From positions 14,856,863 through 14,920,862 of the forward strand of contig NC_064542.1 in assembly GCF_023856365.1 (NCBI RefSeq): 64,000 nt of DNA, given 5' to 3'. Shown piece by piece: positions 59,733 to 64,000 of this stretch (the first letter of the stretch is position 1; every line of letters begins with the position of its first letter). The position numbers and the translations under genes are program-made. Source of the stretch: Brienomyrus brachyistius. Taxonomy: Eukaryota; Chordata; Actinopteri; Osteoglossiformes; Mormyridae. The notes under the pieces are model-generated. The model did no database searches and had not been told where the DNA came from. It saw nothing but the letters and a program-made list of their open reading frames with translations.

Positions 59733-60644
59733 CACATTGACAGTAAGCTGGACTGGTCCAAGAACACAGATACTGTTTTCAAGAAAGGGCAGAGCCGGCT
59801 TTACCTACTAAGTAGGCTCAGGTCTTTCAATGTTTGTAGGAAAATGCTGACTATGTTCTATCACTCTGTGGTGGAGAGCGTAGTGTTTTTTGCAGCTGTG
59901 TGCTGGGGCAATGGGGTGAAGGCAGCTGATGCCAACAGGCTGAACAAGCTGATTAAAAAGGCTGGTTCTGTCCTGGGGGTCAGACTGGAGAACCTGGCAG
60001 AGTGTCTGAGAGGAGAATGCTGAAAAAGCTTCTCAGCATCATGGACAACCCCTCCCACCCCATGTACGCAGACATGATGGGTCATCAGAGCTCCCACAGC
60101 AAAAGACTAATTGCCTCCAAATGCAGAACCGAATGACACAGGAAATCCTTCTTACCTGTGGCAATAAGACTGTATAACTCTTCCTCATTTTGTAGATCTT
60201 TTTCAGAATTTGTCATTAATCCTTATTTGGATTGTGCAATATTACACATCTGTTTGGTATTGAATGTTTGTTTTATCCCATCATCACATGCTGCTATCTC
60301 AATTATTCAAGGCACTACACTAAGACACTTTCCATTACCACGTGCACTGATAATCTGTTATTTTATTATATTTGTTATAGCTTAGTTACAGTTAGTTTTT
60401 TTTAACTTTGTACAGAGTATGAGTATTTATGAGTATTTATATAGTTATAATACAAAGTATTACTCATAGTTATTTGCACTATTATTTTCTTTACCTTACC
60501 TTTATTCCTATTGTTGCACTGAGCATGTAAAGGACAAAAGAATTTCCCTCGGGATAAATAAAGTTTTTTCTTATCTTATCTTATCTTATCTTATCTTATC
60601 TTATCTTATCTTATCTTATCTTATCTTATCTTATCTTATCTTAT
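59733..60644 (+). mobile_element. 5'-truncated L2-type LINE, 3' end of the reverse transcriptase ORF plus tail
   Basis: Translation from about 59736 gives the C-terminal region of a non-LTR retrotransposon polyprotein: DWSKNTDTVFKKGQSRLYLL, RLRSFNVCRKMLTMFYHSVV, ESVVFFAAVCWGNG, then after a +1 frameshift near 60005 LLSIMDNPSHPMYADMM, and finally FLPVAIRLYNSS. An in-frame stop (60133-60135) precedes the last block. The element ends with AATTTCCCTCGGGATAAATAAAG and a (TTATC)n tail, as L2-clade elements do. It is truncated and inactive. The clade is given from motif memory, not from a search. Confidence 0.8.
60571..60644 (+). repeat. (TTATC)14 array, the LINE tail
   Basis: Fourteen uninterrupted TTATC units plus TTAT directly follow the AATAAAG end of the LINE. 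The array is perfect, pointing to recent expansion or recent insertion. Confidence 0.95.
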
Positions 60645-60817
60645 TTGTATTTCCATGTCCATTTATATGGGTCATACATGTGAGATAGATGGTAGTACAG
60701 AGTTCTTCCCAAGGTGTTTTATAGAACAGAATACCTTTGTTGACACTGAATTGCTAAGAAGTATAATTATGTTCAATCTTTCCATATCTCATCTTGCTGG
60801 TAAGAATAAAGGCTTAG

Positions 60818-61000
60818 TCATTTGTCCAGTGTCCCTCAAGCATTTTTCAGTGGTAGGGGCCTTGCTGAAGTGCCCAACAGTCACATGATTATTCTGGCCA
60901 ATCATGGGAATTGAACCACTGACAATCTGATCACAGGGAGAGAGGCCTAACCCACAAAGCCACATTCTAATTGCTGCTGTGACTTTCTGATCAAATGCTC
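60818..61000 (-). mobile_element. SINE family B copy, minus orientation
   Basis: On the minus strand GTGGCTTTGTGGGTTAGGCC, then CCTGTGATCAGATTGTCAG and GTGGTTCAATTCCCATG form the tRNA-like head, followed by GACTGTTGGGCACTTCAGC and AAGGCCCCTACC. The 3' end is degraded. Confidence 0.65.
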
Positions 61001-61311
61001 TGAGGAGCTTCACCAGTCCGAGATGAGACTTTTCATAATTCACTCTAAACATTGTACACTAACATGTTGCACCTGTGATAATGGCTCTCTAATCATATCA
61101 CATTGTGAGACAGTACAGCCTAATGTCCCATTGGTGGAAGTTTTTCTGAAGGGCTGGCAGTTCTCCATAACCACGAGCTTGTGCTTGGGTTGCAGTTGGG
61201 TGTTATACTCCAAAAACCACAGATGAATATGTATTTTAAAGTGGTGGAAAAAAGAAAACGCGGGATATGTTATTTTAACCATTCACTTGAGAACACTGCT
61301 CTGTGTTTCAG

Positions 61312-61695
61312 AGCTCTGGCTAATGGGAACTAGGCGTCAAGCCTGGAGGGACAAAAGACTCGAGGGCAGGCGTGTTGATAAAAAAGGGTTTTACTGGATT
61401 ACATGAACAGGGACAGTAAGCAAACAGGATCGTGAGGGATCCGAAACAGGAGGACTAGAAATTTGTAAGGGAATAGGAAACAGGAAAATAGGACATCAGT
61501 GACTGGACTGGCGAACATAGGACTGGGAAGCACATATATACTGAACTAACGAGGGAGCTAACTAGAGGCAGCTGGGAGTAATTAACACGAGAGTTAGGAA
61601 CGAGCAGTAAGACAAACGAGCAACAAGCATGACTTCTTAGGGTCATGCTGGGGAGGAGACAGGAGAGTCAGGTGGACATGCTTGTCATTGTTGGC
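61312..61695 (-). mobile_element. Solo LTR-like, copy 2 (most diverged)
   Basis: On the minus strand it has CTGACTCTCCTGTCTCCTCC, a TATA-like GTATATATG, and CCAGTCCAGTCACTGATG, in the same order as the copy at 62390. Ends are approximate and the clean TG…CA borders are lost. Confidence 0.5.
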
Positions 61696-62389
61696 GTACC
61701 CACTGTGGGGTCTGGGAGTAACAGTTTCAAGCCTCCATGTTTCCTGTACATGTGGCAGAACTGACAATAAAGACCTATGACTTTGACTTGACAGGCAACA
61801 TGTGACACTAGGCTGTTTACAGTCAGTTTTTACTCTACTCAGACAACATAAAAGGTAAACATCTGGAGCCCCTGAGGTTTGGGGGGCCTCATTGCCCACA
61901 AACAGTCTCTACACTAAATATTAAATATACATGTTCAAAATTCAGGAGATGCTAAAGCAACGTGACATTTTTGTGCCCCAGAAACAATAAACCCACCCCT
62001 GTGGACTGCAAATCAGGGTCCTCACCACCAACCTGTGTGTCTTTGGCTTTAGATGTTGCAGCCATTCTGAGCGACATGCGGAGATTTCAGAACACATCCA
62101 AATTTTTCAGCAAGTTTTCACGTTGCATGGCTCTCCCTGAAATGATTTTCTCAGCAAGACATATCATATACAACAAACAGGCCTTTGGCACAAGAGGCTC
62201 AGGGTCCCCTCACAACCTACGTCTCATCCTGGAAAGCCCATAAATCAGACCGTGACTTGATCAAATGTTACAGGACCACATGATTTCTCATTTTCACATG
62301 ATGTGGGCTTAAATATACATTTTTGTTTTGCGAAGCTGAAGCCCAGATATGTTTGCAGACATGTGTTTCTTTCTGGTCTTCATCCTTAA

Positions 62390-62694
62390 TGTCACAATAT
62401 GTAGAACGAAGAACTCGAAGGTCAGCATTTGGCAAACAAAAAGAGGTTTTATTTAACTCATTTTGGGCAGGGAAACAAACAAGACTGCAGGAAGTCAAAA
62501 TGAGATGGCGAGTACGGGGAAGGACAACGGCAGACAGGAGGAACAGCATCAGTGACTGGACTGGGGATGATGAGACAAACAGGTACTTAAATACAAAAAC
62601 AAACGAAGGGTAACAAGCAACAGGTGTGGTTCATCAGGGCCTCATGAGGGAGGAGACAGGAGGGTCAGGCGGACATGACTGGCAGGACATAACG
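62390..62694 (-). mobile_element. Solo LTR, Gypsy-like, copy 3
   Basis: On the minus strand: ATGTCCTGCCAGTCATGTCC, CTGACCCTCCTGTCTCCTCC, the TATA-like TATTTAAGTACCTGTTTGTC, CCAGTCCAGTCACTGATG, the poly(A) signal AATAAAACC, and an end ATATTGTGACA. This has the promoter and poly(A) layout of an LTR. No gag/pol sequence flanks it. Confidence 0.65.
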
Positions 62695-64000
62695 CTTTAC
62701 CTCAAAGTTACAATAAAGCAAGTGCAGACCCCAAAACATTTGTGTTAGTGTAATACACTGATAGTCTGATGACCTCAAATTTAAATGCAAGTGCATTTTG
62801 TTTGATACACATTTCTGTAGTATCTTTCCAAACATTTATGAACATACAGTACTGCTCTAAGCAGCCAAAGCAAATGATATTTAATTGATCTTAATTTATG
62901 TCTGTCAAAGTGTGTCAACTTAGCCATTTCAAAACCTCTCCTAAAGTCACTCCCGTATTTGCCCCATGTCCCATATGGCCATGTATTTCCTGACTTGACC
63001 ATTACCCCACCTTGTTCGGCTCATTAATTTATGTAACTAATTTACTTACTTAAATTAATTTCCCTGAGGAGAAATTTGGGAACCGAAGTGGCGTTCATCT
63101 AGCTATCTGTAAGGTATCGGTAATGTTTTGGAGAACAGAAGAAAACTGTTACTGTTGATTTGCACATTCTAATGTTTAATGGCATTTTTTTTCCTGAGCA
63201 AATATACACCCACTGCCTTTATAAATAGCCTTAAACATTTTCTTTGACTGCCTAAGACTTTTCCACAGGTCTGTACGGCCGATTGCAAATAATAGAAATA
63301 TTGAGATTAATATAAACATCACAAGCGGTAAGAAGAGTTGCAGTAGACATTTTGATTAGTTTTATTTTAAAACTAAATTTTTTTCACATTTGTCGATGTA
63401 CTTAATGCTACATAATCCAATATGATATAGAAAAAGGAATCTTATCAGGGGTCTTTTTACGGTGCATGATCATTTTTGCCCTGCCTGCTTGGATAACACT
63501 GTCGAGTACTCAGTCAGCCTGACTGGGGCCGGATTGGGTCCTTTTGTGGAGGAACATGTGTGCGGAAAAGCAGAGTACAGACTCTGAGATGAGAGTTAAT
63601 GGTTTGGCGCCCAGTGGACGGCTCACTGGTCACATGCACCCAGTCTTGTGACCCCCACTGCACAGAGGACACAGTGTATGGTCCCTCGAAATGCCCCGCA
63701 GCAACCCCTTAAATCACACCCCCTCACTCCCAAGCCACCCCCCTACCATCTAAAGCATATTTATGGGACATCATTTAGTGACCCAGGTGACAAGCAAGAC
63801 CAGCAACAATAGTGCTATTTGTTAAATTGTTATGCATTTAAAATTGTGAAAAAATGTGAAGTACTTTATATAAAAAGTCTGACAGACTTATGCATTTATG
63901 TGTAACTGAAATCAACATAGTCTACTCTTCTATTTGATATCACATCCTGAAATGTGCTTCCAGACAAATTTCTTTAAACTGTTGTTGCAGTACGACCTGG
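62695..64000. other. Gene-free right end of the window
   Basis: No exon, RNA gene or repeat family recognised. Confidence 0.5.

Noticed and set aside
59661..60023. A possible host gene of 120 codons
   Set aside because: It is the C-terminal part of a non-LTR retrotransposon reverse transcriptase polyprotein and is interrupted by a frameshift and a stop.
60571..60644. Regularly repeated TTATC units that could look like a CRISPR-type array
   Set aside because: There are no spacers, the unit is 5 bp and it follows a LINE end; it is a retroposon tail/microsatellite in a vertebrate genome.

Overview
This is a stretch of vertebrate nuclear DNA, almost certainly from a ray-finned fish. The coding genes are split into many short exons with GT/AG borders. 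The spaces between and within them hold fish-type repeats: tRNA-derived SINEs, a 5'-truncated L2-type LINE, palindromic MITE-like elements and Gypsy-type solo LTRs. The species cannot be named from the sequence alone.

The left 42 kb is gene-rich. Five genes could be assembled exon by exon with every intron phase matching, and none shows a frameshift or premature stop. In order they are: nup62l (+, nucleoporin 62, 559 codons), clgn (+, calmegin, an ER lectin chaperone, 521 codons), vamp7 (-, longin R-SNARE, 220 codons), polr1d (+, the small AC19/RPAC2 subunit shared by RNA polymerases I and III, 114 codons) and an endothelin B-type receptor (-, seven-transmembrane GPCR, 416 codons). clgn and vamp7 converge, with poly(A) signals about 30 bp apart. 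vamp7 and polr1d diverge from a 1.5 kb spacer. polr1d and the receptor converge. The receptor has a likely non-coding first exon about 5.2 kb upstream of its ATG exon, placed by a TATA box, a CCAAT box and a consensus splice donor at 41.7-42.0 kb. The genes are unrelated housekeeping or signalling loci and form no operon or pathway.

The right third (about 42-64 kb) is a gene-poor region upstream of the receptor. I found no convincing protein-coding exon there. It contains SINE copies, a tRNA-Phe-like pseudogene, a (TG)n microsatellite inside a SINE, three diverged copies of one LTR family, and an L2-type LINE 3' end finishing in (TTATC)14.

The points most worth checking are the paralogue identity of the endothelin receptor (it sits near vamp7), its promoter and uORF-bearing leader, the short basic cytosolic tail of calmegin whose last exon abuts a repeat, the clgn/vamp7 3'-end overlap, and a C21 tract beside a polr1d splice donor. 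I saw no evidence of a wholly new biological system.
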